Assembly (NCBI RefSeq): GCF_000145615.1
Contig: NC_014410.1
Span: forward strand, 1,344,001-1,408,000
Length of the DNA: 64,000 nt
DNA from: Thermoanaerobacterium thermosaccharolyticum DSM 571
Lineage (GTDB): Bacteria > Bacillota > Thermoanaerobacteria > Thermoanaerobacterales > Thermoanaerobacteraceae
Reading direction: 5' to 3'
Shown here: piece by piece, positions 25,397 through 35,240 of the stretch
Position numbering within the stretch: the first letter of the stretch is position 1
Layout: every line of letters begins with the position of its first letter
The notes under the pieces: generated by a model
The model's input: only the letters and a program-made list of their open reading frames with translations
Database searches by the model: none
Told to the model about the DNA's origin: nothing
Position numbers and translations under genes: made by a program

Positions 25397-25424
25397 AAGT
25401 GGCTAAGTTTAGCCACTTTTTTTA
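25397..25424 (+). terminator. Rho-independent terminator after speD
   Basis: AAGTGGCT and AGCCACTT form an 8-10-bp stem, followed by TTTTT. Confidence 0.88.
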
Positions 25425-25456
25425 TCATGATGTGAACACTTGGAGGTGTGCTTATT

Positions 25457-26224
25457 TTGAATTATGACGAATTTTTACTGAAGATATTTAATTTAACTGG
25501 TATAGATTTATCACTTTATAAAGAAAAACAGATGAAAAGAAGAATAGATTCATTTATAGCAAATAATAATTGTCAAAGTTATGATATTTTTTATGATAGA
25601 CTTACTAAAGATACAAAAGTGTACAAAGAATTTTTAAAATATATTACGATAAATGTAACAGAATTTTTTAGGAATTTTGATCAATGGATGATACTTAAGA
25701 ATGAAATACTTCCCAAGATAATCAAAAAAAACATGAGAATTTGGAGTGCTGCATGCTCAACAGGTGAAGAAGCTTATAGTCTTGCAATGATAATTTCAAA
25801 CTTTATTGATCTAAACCAAGTGAATATTATTGCGACTGATATAGATGATGTTGTACTTGAAAAGGCTAAAAAAGGAATATATAGTAATAAGAGTTTAGAA
25901 AAAGTTCCTAAGGAATATTTAAAATATTTTTCGTGCTATAATGAGAATAACTATATAATTTCTGAGGAATTGAGAAAAAATATTGTTTTTAAAAAGCATA
26001 ACTTGTTACTAGACAAATTTCCTGAAAATATTGATTTGATTGTATGTAGAAACGTATTAATATATTTTAATGATAAAGCGAAAGAAGAAATATATAAAAA
26101 ATTTTATTCGAGCCTTAGCACAGAAGGCATTCTTTTTGTTGGTAGCACGGAGCAAATTATTTTTCCGTTTAAATACAATTTTACACCTGTTAAGACATTT
26201 TTTTACAAAAAAATGTCTAAATAG
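25457..26224 (+). CDS. cheR: CheR-type protein-glutamate O-methyltransferase
   Basis: 255-aa SAM-dependent methyltransferase that modifies chemoreceptor glutamates. It has an N-terminal helical domain with KEKQMKRRIDSFIANNN, the VTEFFRN motif, the SAM loop IWSAACSTGEEAYSLAM, NIIATDIDD, and VCRNVLIYF. The TTG start at 25457 is 8 nt from GGAGGTG; a GTG overlapping the ribosome site is rejected. No other chemotaxis gene lies nearby. The last codons form an AT-rich hairpin. Confidence 0.9.
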   Translation: MNYDEFLLKIFNLTGIDLSLYKEKQMKRRIDSFIANNNCQSYDIFYDRLTKDTKVYKEFLKYITINVTEFFRNFDQWMILKNEILPKIIKKNMRIWSAACSTGEEAYSLAMIISNFIDLNQVNIIATDIDDVVLEKAKKGIYSNKSLEKVPKEYLKYFSCYNENNYIISEELRKNIVFKKHNLLLDKFPENIDLIVCRNVLIYFNDKAKEEIYKKFYSSLSTEGILFVGSTEQIIFPFKYNFTPVKTFFYKKMSK

Positions 26225-26232
26225 TTGTGAAT

Positions 26233-26261
26233 TTAACATAAAACTTAGAATATAGTATAAT
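26233..26261 (+). promoter_or_regulatory. Sigma-A type promoter upstream of miaB
   Basis: TTAACA (26233-26238), a 17-nt spacer and TATAAT (26256-26261) lie about 95 bases before miaB. A further TATAAT-like box nearer the gene may be a second start. Confidence 0.55.
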
Positions 26262-26356
26262 ATTATTATGGATTCATACTCAAAAATATTTTTCATAAAC
26301 CTTTAATTGTTATATAATATAATGTTGTGATTAATTTAAGTGGAGGTACGTATTTG

Positions 26357-27772
26357 ATGAGTGAAAGAAAAGAAATACTAGTCTCAGATGATGATATTAA
26401 AAAGCAAAAAGAGATAATAAACCAAATGGCTGTTTTAAATAGAGATAGATATCCAAAGTTTCACATAGAAACATACGGTTGTCAAATGAATGTCCATGAT
26501 TCAGAAAAATTAGCAGGTATGCTAACTGAAATGGGGTACACACATACTGATAATTTAGAGGATGCAGATGTTATCCTCTTCAATACTTGCTGTGTCAGAG
26601 AACATGCCGAAATAAGGATATTTGGCAGAGTGTCACAGCTTAAAGAACTAAAACAAAGAAAGCCTAATATAATATTAGGAATTTGTGGATGTATGATGCA
26701 AGAAAAAGAAGTTGTTGAGGCTATAAAAAATGATTATCCATATATCGATATTGTATTCGGTACACATAATTTATTTAAATTTCCAGAGCTTTTACAAGAA
26801 TCATTGAATTCAGATACTACTATTATAGACATTTGGGATGACAATAAAAGCATTGTAGAAGATATCCCCATAAGGCGTGCAGAAGGTTTAAAGGCATGGG
26901 TAAATATTATTTACGGGTGTAATAATTTTTGCACATATTGCATAGTGCCTTATGTACGTGGAAGAGAAAAAAGTAGAGAGCCTCATGATATTTTGAATGA
27001 AATAAAATCTTTAGCTAATGAGGGCTTTAAAGAAATAACGCTGCTTGGTCAAAATGTAAATTCTTATGGCAATGATTTACCTATCAAAATAGATTTTGCT
27101 GATCTTTTATATATGATAAATGATATTGATGGTATAGAAAGAATAAGATTTATGACTTCACACCCAAAAGATATTTCTGACAAATTGATTTTTGCTATGC
27201 GGGATTTGGACAAACTATGTGAGCACTTGCATTTACCAGTCCAATCTGGTAGCAATAAAATACTTGAGAGAATGAATAGAAAATATTCAAGAGAAAGATA
27301 TTTAGAAATCATTAATAAATTAAGAGATAACATACCGGGTATTGCTATAACCACGGACATAATAGTAGGTTTTCCTGGCGAAACAGATAAGGATTTTCAA
27401 GATACACTGGACCTTGTAAAAGAAGTAAGATACGATTCAGCATACACATTTATTTATTCAAAAAGAAAAGGTACGCCTGCAGAAAAAATGTCAAATCAAG
27501 TCGATGAAGATATTAAACATAAGAGACTTGAAGAATTAATTAATTTGCAAAATATAATAAGCATTGAAAAAAATAACGAAATGAAAGGGAAAGTCGTAGA
27601 AGTTTTAGTTGAAGGTACTAGCAAAAGAGATAGTGAAAAATTAACTGGAAGAACAAGAACAAATAAAATTGTTCATTTTAAAGCGAAGCCTGAATTGATA
27701 GGTAAGTTTGTTAATGTAAAAATAATAGATACAAAAGCTTGGACTATGCAAGGAGAATTAATAAGTGAGTAG
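26357..27772 (+). CDS. miaB: tRNA-2-methylthio-N6-dimethylallyladenosine synthase
   Basis: 471-aa radical-SAM methylthiotransferase modifying A37 of tRNAs that read UNN codons. The N-terminal MTTase domain has cysteines in [16 protein letters not shown] and GICGCM. The radical-SAM cluster motif is [13 protein letters not shown] domain ends the protein ([19 protein letters not shown]). ATG 26357 or the adjacent TTG 26354 follows GGAGG. It overlaps the ylbF-like gene. miaA, which makes the substrate modification, is 5 kb downstream in the same run. Confidence 0.96.
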   Translation: MSERKEILVSDDDIKKQKEIINQMAVLNRDRYPKFHIETYGCQMNVHDSEKLAGMLTEMGYTHTDNLEDADVILFNTCCVREHAEIRIFGRVSQLKELKQRKPNIILGICGCMMQEKEVVEAIKNDYPYIDIVFGTHNLFKFPELLQESLNSDTTIIDIWDDNKSIVEDIPIRRAEGLKAWVNIIYGCNNFCTYCIVPYVRGREKSREPHDILNEIKSLANEGFKEITLLGQNVNSYGNDLPIKIDFADLLYMINDIDGIERIRFMTSHPKDISDKLIFAMRDLDKLCEHLHLPVQSGSNKILERMNRKYSRERYLEIINKLRDNIPGIAITTDIIVGFPGETDKDFQDTLDLVKEVRYDSAYTFIYSKRKGTPAEKMSNQVDEDIKHKRLEELINLQNIISIEKNNEMKGKVVEVLVEGTSKRDSEKLTGRTRTNKIVHFKAKPELIGKFVNVKIIDTKAWTMQGELISE

Positions 27773-28133
27773 ATGTGATAAAGATGTCATAATTGAAAAA
27801 GCAATAGAATTAGGCAAACTTTTAGCAAATTCTGATATATTGAATGATTTACGTGAAGCGGAAATTGCCTTTTTAAATGACAAGGAAGCGCAATTTTTAC
27901 TTGAAGATATTAAAAAATTGAAAAAAAATGGCGATAAAAAAGAAGTTGGCAATTTAAGACTGAAGCTTTTAAAATTAGATAGTTATAGAAGATTGCTAGA
28001 GGCACAGGAGACTTCTAAAAAATTAATAGAAGAGATTCATGGTATATTGAATTATTATATAAATGGGACATTACCTAAGTGTGATGGTAATTCCTGTGCC
28101 AATTGCTCTAGACGTTGTATGAGTAATGAATAA
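27765..28133 (+). CDS. YlbF/RicF family protein with C-terminal cysteine cluster
   Basis: 122-aa protein of the YlbF/YmcA family, mostly helical ([21 protein letters not shown] core). In Bacillus the YlbF-YmcA-YaaT complex carries Fe-S clusters and directs RNase Y to specific mRNAs. Here the C-terminus has C106, C111, C114 and C118, a plausible Fe-S ligand set. A GTG start overlaps the miaB stop by eight bases. The position between miaB and mutS matches that of ymcA in Bacillus. RNase Y itself is at 45-47 kb of this window. Confidence 0.85.
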   Translation: MSRCDKDVIIEKAIELGKLLANSDILNDLREAEIAFLNDKEAQFLLEDIKKLKKNGDKKEVGNLRLKLLKLDSYRRLLEAQETSKKLIEEIHGILNYYINGTLPKCDGNSCANCSRRCMSNE

Positions 28134-28176
28134 GTTATTAGGGCTTATCTTTTTATGTAGTTGGAGGTAGTTTTTG

Positions 28177-30750
28177 ATGCCATACACTCCCATGATGGAA
28201 CAATATTTTAAAATAAAAGAAAAATACAAAGATTCAATTTTATTTTTTCGTATTGGTGATTTTTATGAAATGTTTTTTGATGATGCTATTATTGCAGCTA
28301 AGGAATTGGAAATAGTATTAACAGGTAAAGATTGCGGACAGGATGAAAGAGCACCAATGGCTGGAGTGCCATTTCATGCTGCTGATTTTTATATAGACAA
28401 GCTTGTGAAAAAAGGCTATAAAGTAGCAATTTGCGAACAACTGGAAGATCCCGCATCTGCTAAGGGATTAGTTGATAGAGATGTAATTAGAGTTTTCACT
28501 CCTGGTACGGTTATAAATACAAATTCTATAGAAGAAAAGAGCAATAATTATCTTTTATCAATCTTTAAAGATGAGAATAATTACGGATTGTCCTTCGTCG
28601 ATGTTATGACTGGTGATTTATTTGTAACGCAGATAATTAAATGTGATGATATAAGGAAAATTTATGATGAAATAATGAGATATAATCCTTCTGAAATAAT
28701 TGCAAATAACGATTTTTTTAGTTTAAAAAAACTTGTAAGAGTAATTAATAGCAGTAAAATTTATATTAATAAATACGAAAACAACTATCAGGATTTTGAA
28801 AGCATAATATCTAATCAATTTAATAAATCGCTTAATGAGCTAGGATTAGAAGGGAAAAATTATGCGATTAAATCATTGACAACAGTTTTAATATATTTGA
28901 AAGAATTACAGAAAGTACAGCTTAGTCAGCTAAATAATTTGACTTATTATGAAGACAATTCATTTATGTTGCTGGATAATAATACAATTAAAAATTTAGA
29001 AATTGTACAATCTCCTAATAGAAATAATTCCAGAGATGGAACATTATTAAGTGTATTAGATCAAACTGTTACACCAATGGGTGGAAGACTTCTTAAAAGA
29101 TGGATAGAGGAGCCTTTAATAGATATTGAAAAAATAAATTTGCGGTTAGACTCTGTTGACGAACTTTTTAATGATTTTAAAGGTAGGTCAGATTTAAGGA
29201 ATGCTTTAAAAGGAATTTATGATTTAGAAAGACTTTCCAGTAAACTTGTGTATCAAAATATTAATGCAAAAGACTTATTGTCTATAAAGGTTTCTATTGA
29301 AAGGCTTCCAAAGATAAAGGATTTAATTAGTAAATATAATTCAATTTATCTTAAAGAAATATTTTTAAAATTAGATACACTTCAAGACATATATGATTTG
29401 ATAGATAAATCAATTAAAGATGAACCATCAACTTCCGTAAAAGAAGGAAACATCATAAAAGATGGATTCGATAAAAATGTAGATGAATTGAGAAAGGCTG
29501 CGACAAATGGAAAGTCATGGATTACAAATCTTGAATTGAATGAAAAAGAAAGAACGGGCATTAAGACTTTAAAAGTGGGATATAATAAAGTATTTGGGTA
29601 TTTTATTGAAGTATCAAAATCTTATATATCGTCGGTTCCACAAAATTATATAAGAAAGCAGACATTAGCGAATGCGGAAAGATATATAACTCCTGAACTT
29701 AAAGAGATAGAGGAGAAAATTTTAGGTGCCGAAACGAAACTTGTAGAACTTGAATATGAAATCTTCAATGGCATAAGAGAACAAATAAAAAATGAGATTA
29801 ACAGAATACAGATGACTTCAAAGTATATAGCTGTTTTAGATGTACTTACATCGTTGGCTATGGTGGCTGAATCAAATAATTATGTCAAGCCAATTGTCAA
29901 TGACGGTGATAGAATCTTAATAAAAGATGGCAGACATCCTGTAATAGAAACTATAGTGGATGATTCGTTTATATCGAATGATATAGAAATTGATGAAAAA
30001 AAGCCTATTATGATTATAACAGGACCTAATATGGCTGGAAAGTCTACGTATATGCGTCAGGTTGCTTTGATAGTATTAATGGCTCAAGTTGGTAGCTTTG
30101 TTCCTGCTTCATATGCTGAAATAGGCATAGTAGACAGAATTTTTACGCGAGTAGGTGCATCAGATGATCTATTTTCTGGACAAAGCACTTTTATGGTTGA
30201 GATGAATGAAGTATCTGTTATATTAAATTCTGCGACGCAAAAGAGCTTAATTATACTTGATGAAGTTGGTCGTGGTACGAGTACGTATGATGGAATGAGT
30301 ATTGCTTGCGCCATTCTCGAATATATACACGATAAAATAAAGGCGAAGACAATGTTTGCCACTCATTATCATGAATTGACTAAATTAGAGAACCAACTAA
30401 ATGGCATTAAAAATTATAATATATCAGTTGATGAGACGAACGATGAGATTATTTTTTTAAGAAAAATAATACCAGGTTCGGCAGATAAAAGCTATGGTAT
30501 ACAAGTTGCCAAACTGGCTGGACTGCCGAATGATGTCATTGATAATGCAAAAAAAATATTAAACAGCCTTGAAAATAGCAATGGAGAAGTTGCAGTTGAA
30601 ACAGCCGCAACTCAAATGGATATATTTAGTTTTGAAAAAGATGCTTTAATTGCTGAAATAGCTGATTTGGACATAGAAAATATTACACCTATACAGGCAT
30701 TGAATTATTTGTATGGCTTAAAGAAAAAAGCCCTATCATTAAGGATGTGA
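28177..30750 (+). CDS. mutS: DNA mismatch repair protein MutS
   Basis: 857-aa mismatch sensor. The mismatch-wedge motif is FFRIGDFYEMF (F-x-E) in domain I. The ATPase has Walker A GPNMAGKST near residue 615, the Walker B LIILDEVGRGTSTYDG and the FATHYHELT motif, and a C-terminal tail ends the protein. ATG 28177 or adjacent TTG 28174 follows TTGGAGG. mutL starts six bases after the stop. Confidence 0.97.
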   Translation: MPYTPMMEQYFKIKEKYKDSILFFRIGDFYEMFFDDAIIAAKELEIVLTGKDCGQDERAPMAGVPFHAADFYIDKLVKKGYKVAICEQLEDPASAKGLVDRDVIRVFTPGTVINTNSIEEKSNNYLLSIFKDENNYGLSFVDVMTGDLFVTQIIKCDDIRKIYDEIMRYNPSEIIANNDFFSLKKLVRVINSSKIYINKYENNYQDFESIISNQFNKSLNELGLEGKNYAIKSLTTVLIYLKELQKVQLSQLNNLTYYEDNSFMLLDNNTIKNLEIVQSPNRNNSRDGTLLSVLDQTVTPMGGRLLKRWIEEPLIDIEKINLRLDSVDELFNDFKGRSDLRNALKGIYDLERLSSKLVYQNINAKDLLSIKVSIERLPKIKDLISKYNSIYLKEIFLKLDTLQDIYDLIDKSIKDEPSTSVKEGNIIKDGFDKNVDELRKAATNGKSWITNLELNEKERTGIKTLKVGYNKVFGYFIEVSKSYISSVPQNYIRKQTLANAERYITPELKEIEEKILGAETKLVELEYEIFNGIREQIKNEINRIQMTSKYIAVLDVLTSLAMVAESNNYVKPIVNDGDRILIKDGRHPVIETIVDDSFISNDIEIDEKKPIMIITGPNMAGKSTYMRQVALIVLMAQVGSFVPASYAEIGIVDRIFTRVGASDDLFSGQSTFMVEMNEVSVILNSATQKSLIILDEVGRGTSTYDGMSIACAILEYIHDKIKAKTMFATHYHELTKLENQLNGIKNYNISVDETNDEIIFLRKIIPGSADKSYGIQVAKLAGLPNDVIDNAKKILNSLENSNGEVAVETAATQMDIFSFEKDALIAEIADLDIENITPIQALNYLYGLKKKALSLRM

Positions 30751-30756
30751 TTAAAC

Positions 30757-32583
30757 ATGAATAAAATAAATCTCTTGGATGATGAATTGATAAATAAAAT
30801 ATCTGCAGGCGAAGTTGTAGAAAGACCTGCATCAATTGTCAAAGAACTTGTAGAAAATTCAATTGATGCAGGAAGTAATAATATTACAGTAGAAATAATG
30901 GACGGTGGAATACCTTATATCAAAGTATCAGATGATGGTTGTGGCATGGATGAAATTGATGCCGTTTTAGCATTTGGGCGTCATGCTACCAGTAAAATTA
31001 AATCTATTAATGATCTCTTTAACATAGAAACTCTAGGCTTCCGTGGCGAAGCATTAGCCAGTATTGCTTCTATCTCAAAAGTTTTGTTAAAAACTAAAGA
31101 AGAGAACTCCTTGTATGGAACATTAATAAATGTTGAAGGCGGAAAAATAATAAAAAAAGTTAAATGTGGCTGCCCAAAAGGATGCAGCATAGAAGTAAGA
31201 GACATATTTTATAATACACCTGCTAGGAGAAAATTTTTAAAGCGTCCATCGACAGAGGCCATGTATATCACTGATATGGTAGCAAAAATAGCTCTTTCAA
31301 GACCCGATATATCATTTAAATATATAAAAGATAAAAAGATTGAACTTCAGACATCAGGAAATAACTCTGTTAGCGATGTTATTTTAAGGCTATATGGAGA
31401 TGAATTATATTCTTCTTTAGTTCAATCAGAGTATACCAATGAATATTTAAATGTTAAAGTGTTTTTATGTAAACCATCATATACAAAAGGGAATCGCAAT
31501 ATGCAGATATTATTTGTTAACGGCAGATTTGTAAAAAACAAAGTGTATAATGTCGCAATTGAAGAAGTGTATAAAACATTGATACCTATAAATAGATATC
31601 CTGTTGTAATTACATATATAAACATTGATCCTAGGAAAATAGATGTGAATGTACATCCAACAAAATTAGAAGTAAAGTTTTCTGACGAAAAAGAAATCTT
31701 TGACTCTATTTACAATACTATTAAAAATGCTTTAAACAAGTCAAATCTTATACCTGTTGTAAAATATGAGAAGAAGTTTACTTTTTCAGATGTTGACAAA
31801 GATTATAAGCATGAGCAAACTCAAATTAATCAATTTGAAAGGACAACAAAAGAAATTACAAATCACAGTGGAGATGTTCCTTTCATTAAAGACGAAACAA
31901 TATCTAGCTCTAATGGAAGCAATAAGAATATATATTTTGATAATGATAAAATTAGTGAGACAGTTCAAGATAAATATATAAGCAATTTTAATAGTTTACC
32001 TGATAACAATGATGATAAGTACAAACTAATTGGTGTACTTTTTTCGACTTTTATAATTGTAGAAAAAGATGATATGGTGTATTTGATTGATCAACATGCT
32101 GCACACGAAAGGATACTGTACGAAAGATTTATGAGTAAATATAACAATGTTCAAGGAAAACAGACTACGATACCAATATTGGTGAATATTGAACCTGGTG
32201 ATGAAGAAATTATTAATGAGAACATAGAATTATTTAACAAATTGGGTTATAAATTTGAAAGCTTTGGGAATAATTCAATTATATTAAGAGAAGTACCTGT
32301 AATATTAGGACAGCCAGAATCAAGACAATTGTTTATAGATATAATTGATAAATTACGAAACGGAGATTTTAATAAAGATATCAAATTAAAAGAAGAAAAT
32401 ATTATTATGATGGCTTGTAAAAAAGCAGTTAAAGCTATGGATAAATTGTCAAAAGAAGAAATTAAATCTTTATTTGATGAACTAAAAATAACAGAAAATC
32501 CGTATACATGTCCGCATGGGCGACCTGTAATTATTTCAATTAAAAAATATGAAATAGAAAAGATGTTTAAAAGAATCATGTAG
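30757..32583 (+). CDS. mutL: DNA mismatch repair protein MutL
   Basis: 608-aa GHKL ATPase and, in this group, endonuclease. N-terminal ATP motifs are KELVENSIDAG, DDGCGMDE and GFRGEALASI. After a polar, variable linker (about 330-420), the C-terminal domain has DQHAAHERILYE, the metal-binding endonuclease motif of MutL proteins from organisms without MutH, and a terminal CPHGRP. It is in the mutS operon. Confidence 0.97.
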   Translation: MNKINLLDDELINKISAGEVVERPASIVKELVENSIDAGSNNITVEIMDGGIPYIKVSDDGCGMDEIDAVLAFGRHATSKIKSINDLFNIETLGFRGEALASIASISKVLLKTKEENSLYGTLINVEGGKIIKKVKCGCPKGCSIEVRDIFYNTPARRKFLKRPSTEAMYITDMVAKIALSRPDISFKYIKDKKIELQTSGNNSVSDVILRLYGDELYSSLVQSEYTNEYLNVKVFLCKPSYTKGNRNMQILFVNGRFVKNKVYNVAIEEVYKTLIPINRYPVVITYINIDPRKIDVNVHPTKLEVKFSDEKEIFDSIYNTIKNALNKSNLIPVVKYEKKFTFSDVDKDYKHEQTQINQFERTTKEITNHSGDVPFIKDETISSSNGSNKNIYFDNDKISETVQDKYISNFNSLPDNNDDKYKLIGVLFSTFIIVEKDDMVYLIDQHAAHERILYERFMSKYNNVQGKQTTIPILVNIEPGDEEIINENIELFNKLGYKFESFGNNSIILREVPVILGQPESRQLFIDIIDKLRNGDFNKDIKLKEENIIMMACKKAVKAMDKLSKEEIKSLFDELKITENPYTCPHGRPVIISIKKYEIEKMFKRIM

Positions 32584-32593
32584 AGGTGTTTCA

Positions 32594-33520
32594 ATGGCAA
32601 TACCATTGTTAATTATTGTAGGACCGACAGCTTCAGGGAAATCAAAATTATCTGTAGAACTTGCAAAATTTTATGATGGCGAAATAATATCCGCTGATTC
32701 AATGCAGATTTATAAGTACATGGATATTGGAACTGCTAAAATCACAGATGAAGAAAAGCAAGGTATACCACATTATATGATCGATATAGTTGAGCCGAAT
32801 GTAAAATTTAGCGTTGCGGAATTTGAAAAAATGGCAAAGCCGATAATAGATGATATTTACAAAAGAGGAAGATTACCTATTGTTGTGGGGGGAACAGGGC
32901 TTTATATAGATTCTTTAATATATATAATGAATTTCTCTGATTACATTGGAAACGACGATTTTAGATCTGCTTTAAAAAATATTGCTGAGGTACTTGGAAA
33001 TGATTATTTATTTAATAGATTAAAAGTTGTAGACCCTAAAATGTTTGATAAACTTCATCCTAATGATCTGCGAAGAATTATAAGAGCACTAGAGGTATAT
33101 CAATTTACAGGCAAACCGATTTCGGTTTATCAGGAATTGAGCAGTAAGAGAATGAATCCGGAGTACGATGTAATAATGATTGGCTTGAATTTTAGAGATA
33201 GAAATAAATTATATAAAAGAATTGATGACAGAGTAGATATTATGTTGAAAAATAATTTAGTAAATGAAGTGGTAAATTTACTAAAAATAGGGTATAATAA
33301 GTATGATACTTCAATGCAGGCTTTGGGATACAAAGAAATTGCAGAATACTTAGATGGAAATGTCACATTTGATGAAGCTATTAGTAATTTAAAAAAAAGA
33401 ACAAGGAGGTATGCAAAAAGACAAATAACTTGGTTTAAAAGTTATAAAATCATAAATTGGTTTTATGTAGACGACTATATCGACTTTGAAGAACTTAAAA
33501 AAATATTATCTGTTTTTTAG
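32594..33520 (+). CDS. miaA: tRNA dimethylallyltransferase
   Basis: 308-aa enzyme that adds the dimethylallyl group to A37, the step before MiaB. Motifs are the P-loop GPTASGKSKL, the ISADSMQIYKYMDIGTAK segment, PHYMIDIVEP, GGTGLYIDSLIY and QALGYKEIAEYLDG. It begins ten bases after mutL, with hfq 66 bases downstream, the standard mutS-mutL-miaA-hfq order. Confidence 0.97.
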   Translation: MAIPLLIIVGPTASGKSKLSVELAKFYDGEIISADSMQIYKYMDIGTAKITDEEKQGIPHYMIDIVEPNVKFSVAEFEKMAKPIIDDIYKRGRLPIVVGGTGLYIDSLIYIMNFSDYIGNDDFRSALKNIAEVLGNDYLFNRLKVVDPKMFDKLHPNDLRRIIRALEVYQFTGKPISVYQELSSKRMNPEYDVIMIGLNFRDRNKLYKRIDDRVDIMLKNNLVNEVVNLLKIGYNKYDTSMQALGYKEIAEYLDGNVTFDEAISNLKKRTRRYAKRQITWFKSYKIINWFYVDDYIDFEELKKILSVF

Positions 33521-33586
33521 CAGGAAAATTAAATTTTAAGTAGAATATTAATTATTATTACACAACAATAGAAGGGGGATGGCTAT

Positions 33587-33841
33587 ATGAATCAAAAGGC
33601 AGCTATCAATTTACAGGACATATTTTTAAACCAGGTAAGAAAGGAACATATCGCTGTAACTGTGTACTTGATTAATGGCTTTCAGCTAAAAGGCATAGTT
33701 AAAGGGTTTGATAATTTTACCGTTGTTTTAGAAACAGACAATAAACAACAACAACTTATATATAAACATGCTGTTTCTACAATAACGCCTTTGAAACCTG
33801 TGATTTTTACAACGACAGAAAAAGATGAAAAACAACAATAA
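33587..33841 (+). CDS. hfq: RNA chaperone Hfq
   Basis: 84-aa Sm-like hexameric RNA chaperone. Sm1 is [29 protein letters not shown] with FDNFTVVLE, and Sm2 is [11 protein letters not shown] short charged C-terminal tail follows. The start comes after AAGGGGG, and a strong terminator follows. Confidence 0.97.
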
Positions 33842-33858
33842 TGTGGTGAAATACGAGA

Positions 33859-33891
33859 AAACAGTATTAGAGTTAGCTAATACTGTTTTTT
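33859..33891 (+). terminator. Rho-independent terminator after hfq
   Basis: AAACAGTATTAG and CTAATACTGTTT form a 12-bp stem with a 6-nt loop and a T-run. Confidence 0.9.
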
Positions 33892-33913
33892 AAAATATTG
33901 GAGGTGTGCATTT

Positions 33914-34705
33914 ATGAAAATTGGATTCATAGGAACGGGTAATATGGGCACAGCATTAATAAAAGGCTTAATTAATTCAAAGTATGTGCCTTCAAATTCA
34001 ATATGTGCGTTTGATATTTCTAAAGACAAGCTTATGAAATTAAAAGAAGAATTAGGTATTAATATAGGAAACAGCAACAAAGAAATAGCCAAAGAATGCG
34101 ATGTTATAATTTTAGCTATAAAGCCAAATGTATACAATGACATTTTGTTAGAGATTAAAGATGATATTGATGAAAATAAAATTATAATAATAATTGCTCC
34201 TGGTATAACTATTGAAAGTGTAAAAAATATTTTAAGAAGAGGTAAAGTAGTACGTACGATTCCAAATACTCCAGCTTTAATTGGTGAAGGTGTTACAGCT
34301 ATATCTTACCCAGAAAATATATCATCAAATGATAAAGAGATAGTAGAAAAAATATTCAGATCATGTGGCGAAGTTGTTGAAGTAAAAGAAAATTTGATAG
34401 ATGCAGCAATGGCTATTTCAAGCTGTAGTCCAGCTTTTGTATATATGTTCATTGAATCATTGGCAGATGCAGGCGTCTCACTAGGGCTACCACGGGATGT
34501 GTCGTATAAATTAGCATCAAAAGCTGTGTCAGGTTCTGGCAGTATGGTGTTAGAGACAGGCATGCATCCAGGTTATTTAAAGGATATGGTAACATCGCCT
34601 GGTGGAACTACAATTCAAGGTGTGAGAACACTGGAAAGGCTAGGTTTAAGAAGTGCTTTGTTTGAAGCTGTAATTTCATCTTATGAAAAAGTAAAGGGAA
34701 ATTAA
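33914..34705 (+). CDS. proC: Pyrroline-5-carboxylate reductase
   Basis: 263-aa NAD(P)H enzyme for the last step of proline synthesis. It has the N-terminal Rossmann loop IGFIGTGNMGTALIKGL, VVRTIPNTPALIGEG, the SSCSPAFVYMFIESLADAGV helix, and the diagnostic C-terminal MVTSPGGTTIQGVRTLE. It is followed by rnhA after one base, probably on one transcript. Confidence 0.96.
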   Translation: MKIGFIGTGNMGTALIKGLINSKYVPSNSICAFDISKDKLMKLKEELGINIGNSNKEIAKECDVIILAIKPNVYNDILLEIKDDIDENKIIIIIAPGITIESVKNILRRGKVVRTIPNTPALIGEGVTAISYPENISSNDKEIVEKIFRSCGEVVEVKENLIDAAMAISSCSPAFVYMFIESLADAGVSLGLPRDVSYKLASKAVSGSGSMVLETGMHPGYLKDMVTSPGGTTIQGVRTLERLGLRSALFEAVISSYEKVKGN

Positions 34706-34706
34706 G

Positions 34707-35156
34707 ATGGCAAATATTCCTGAAATAGACATATATACTGATGGAGCGTGCAGCGGTAATCCTGGACCTGGTGGTTGGGGCGCTGTACTTATTTATAATG
34801 GCATAAAAAAAGAAATATCAGGATATGAAGAAAATACAACCAATAATAGAATGGAATTAACTGCTGTAATAAAAGCGCTAAGTTTACTTAAACGCTCGTG
34901 TAAAATTAATATATATAGTGATAGCAGTTATTTGATAAATGCTTTTAATCAAAAATGGATTGAAAACTGGCAAAAAAGAGGCTGGCTTAAGTCTGATAAG
35001 ACACCTGTTGAAAATAAAGATTTGTGGCTTAAACTTTTGGATTTATCATCATGTCATGATATTAAATGGATAAAAGTTAAAGGCCACTCTGATAATGAAT
35101 ATAATAATAGGTGTGATAAACTTGCCACTGATGAAATTAGAAAACACTCAATTTAA
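34707..35156 (+). CDS. rnhA: Ribonuclease HI
   Basis: 149-aa nuclease degrading RNA in RNA-DNA hybrids. The four catalytic acids are visible: Asp in YTDGACSGNPGPGGW, Glu in NRMELTAVIKAL, Asp in IYSDSSYLINAF and Asp in NNRCDKLA. The basic handle WQKRGWLKSDKTPVENKDLW is present. It follows proC immediately. Confidence 0.96.
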   Translation: MANIPEIDIYTDGACSGNPGPGGWGAVLIYNGIKKEISGYEENTTNNRMELTAVIKALSLLKRSCKINIYSDSSYLINAFNQKWIENWQKRGWLKSDKTPVENKDLWLKLLDLSSCHDIKWIKVKGHSDNEYNNRCDKLATDEIRKHSI

Positions 35157-35170
35157 TTTAAAAAGGTTTT

Positions 35171-35210
35171 TCTCCAATTATACGAAATAGTTATTTCGTA
35201 TAATTGGAGA
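35171..35210. repeat. Perfect 18-bp inverted repeat before the recombinase gene
   Basis: TCTCCAATTATACGAAAT (35171-35188) and its exact complement (35193-35210) flank AGTT. No T-run follows on either strand, so a simple terminator is not convincing. It lies 30 bases before a tyrosine recombinase gene and could be an operator, a recombination site or an RNA hairpin. Confidence 0.85.
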
Positions 35211-35240
35211 TGGAAATTATATTGGAGGTGAATTCACCAG

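Noticed and set aside
26193-26218. AT-rich 12-bp inverted repeat at the end of cheR
   Set aside because: It is fully explained by Phe and Lys codons near the C-terminus and has no T-run after it; terminator function not supported.
26070-26296. Overlapping basic open frames on both strands across the cheR end
   Set aside because: Low-complexity Lys/Phe-rich shadows produced by the AT-rich cheR tail and intergenic DNA; no ribosome sites.
35171-35210. Palindrome as a loxP or dif site
   Set aside because: It shares only a short TTCGTATA block with lox sites, in the opposite arm orientation, and does not match Firmicute dif sequences; kept only as an unexplained palindrome.
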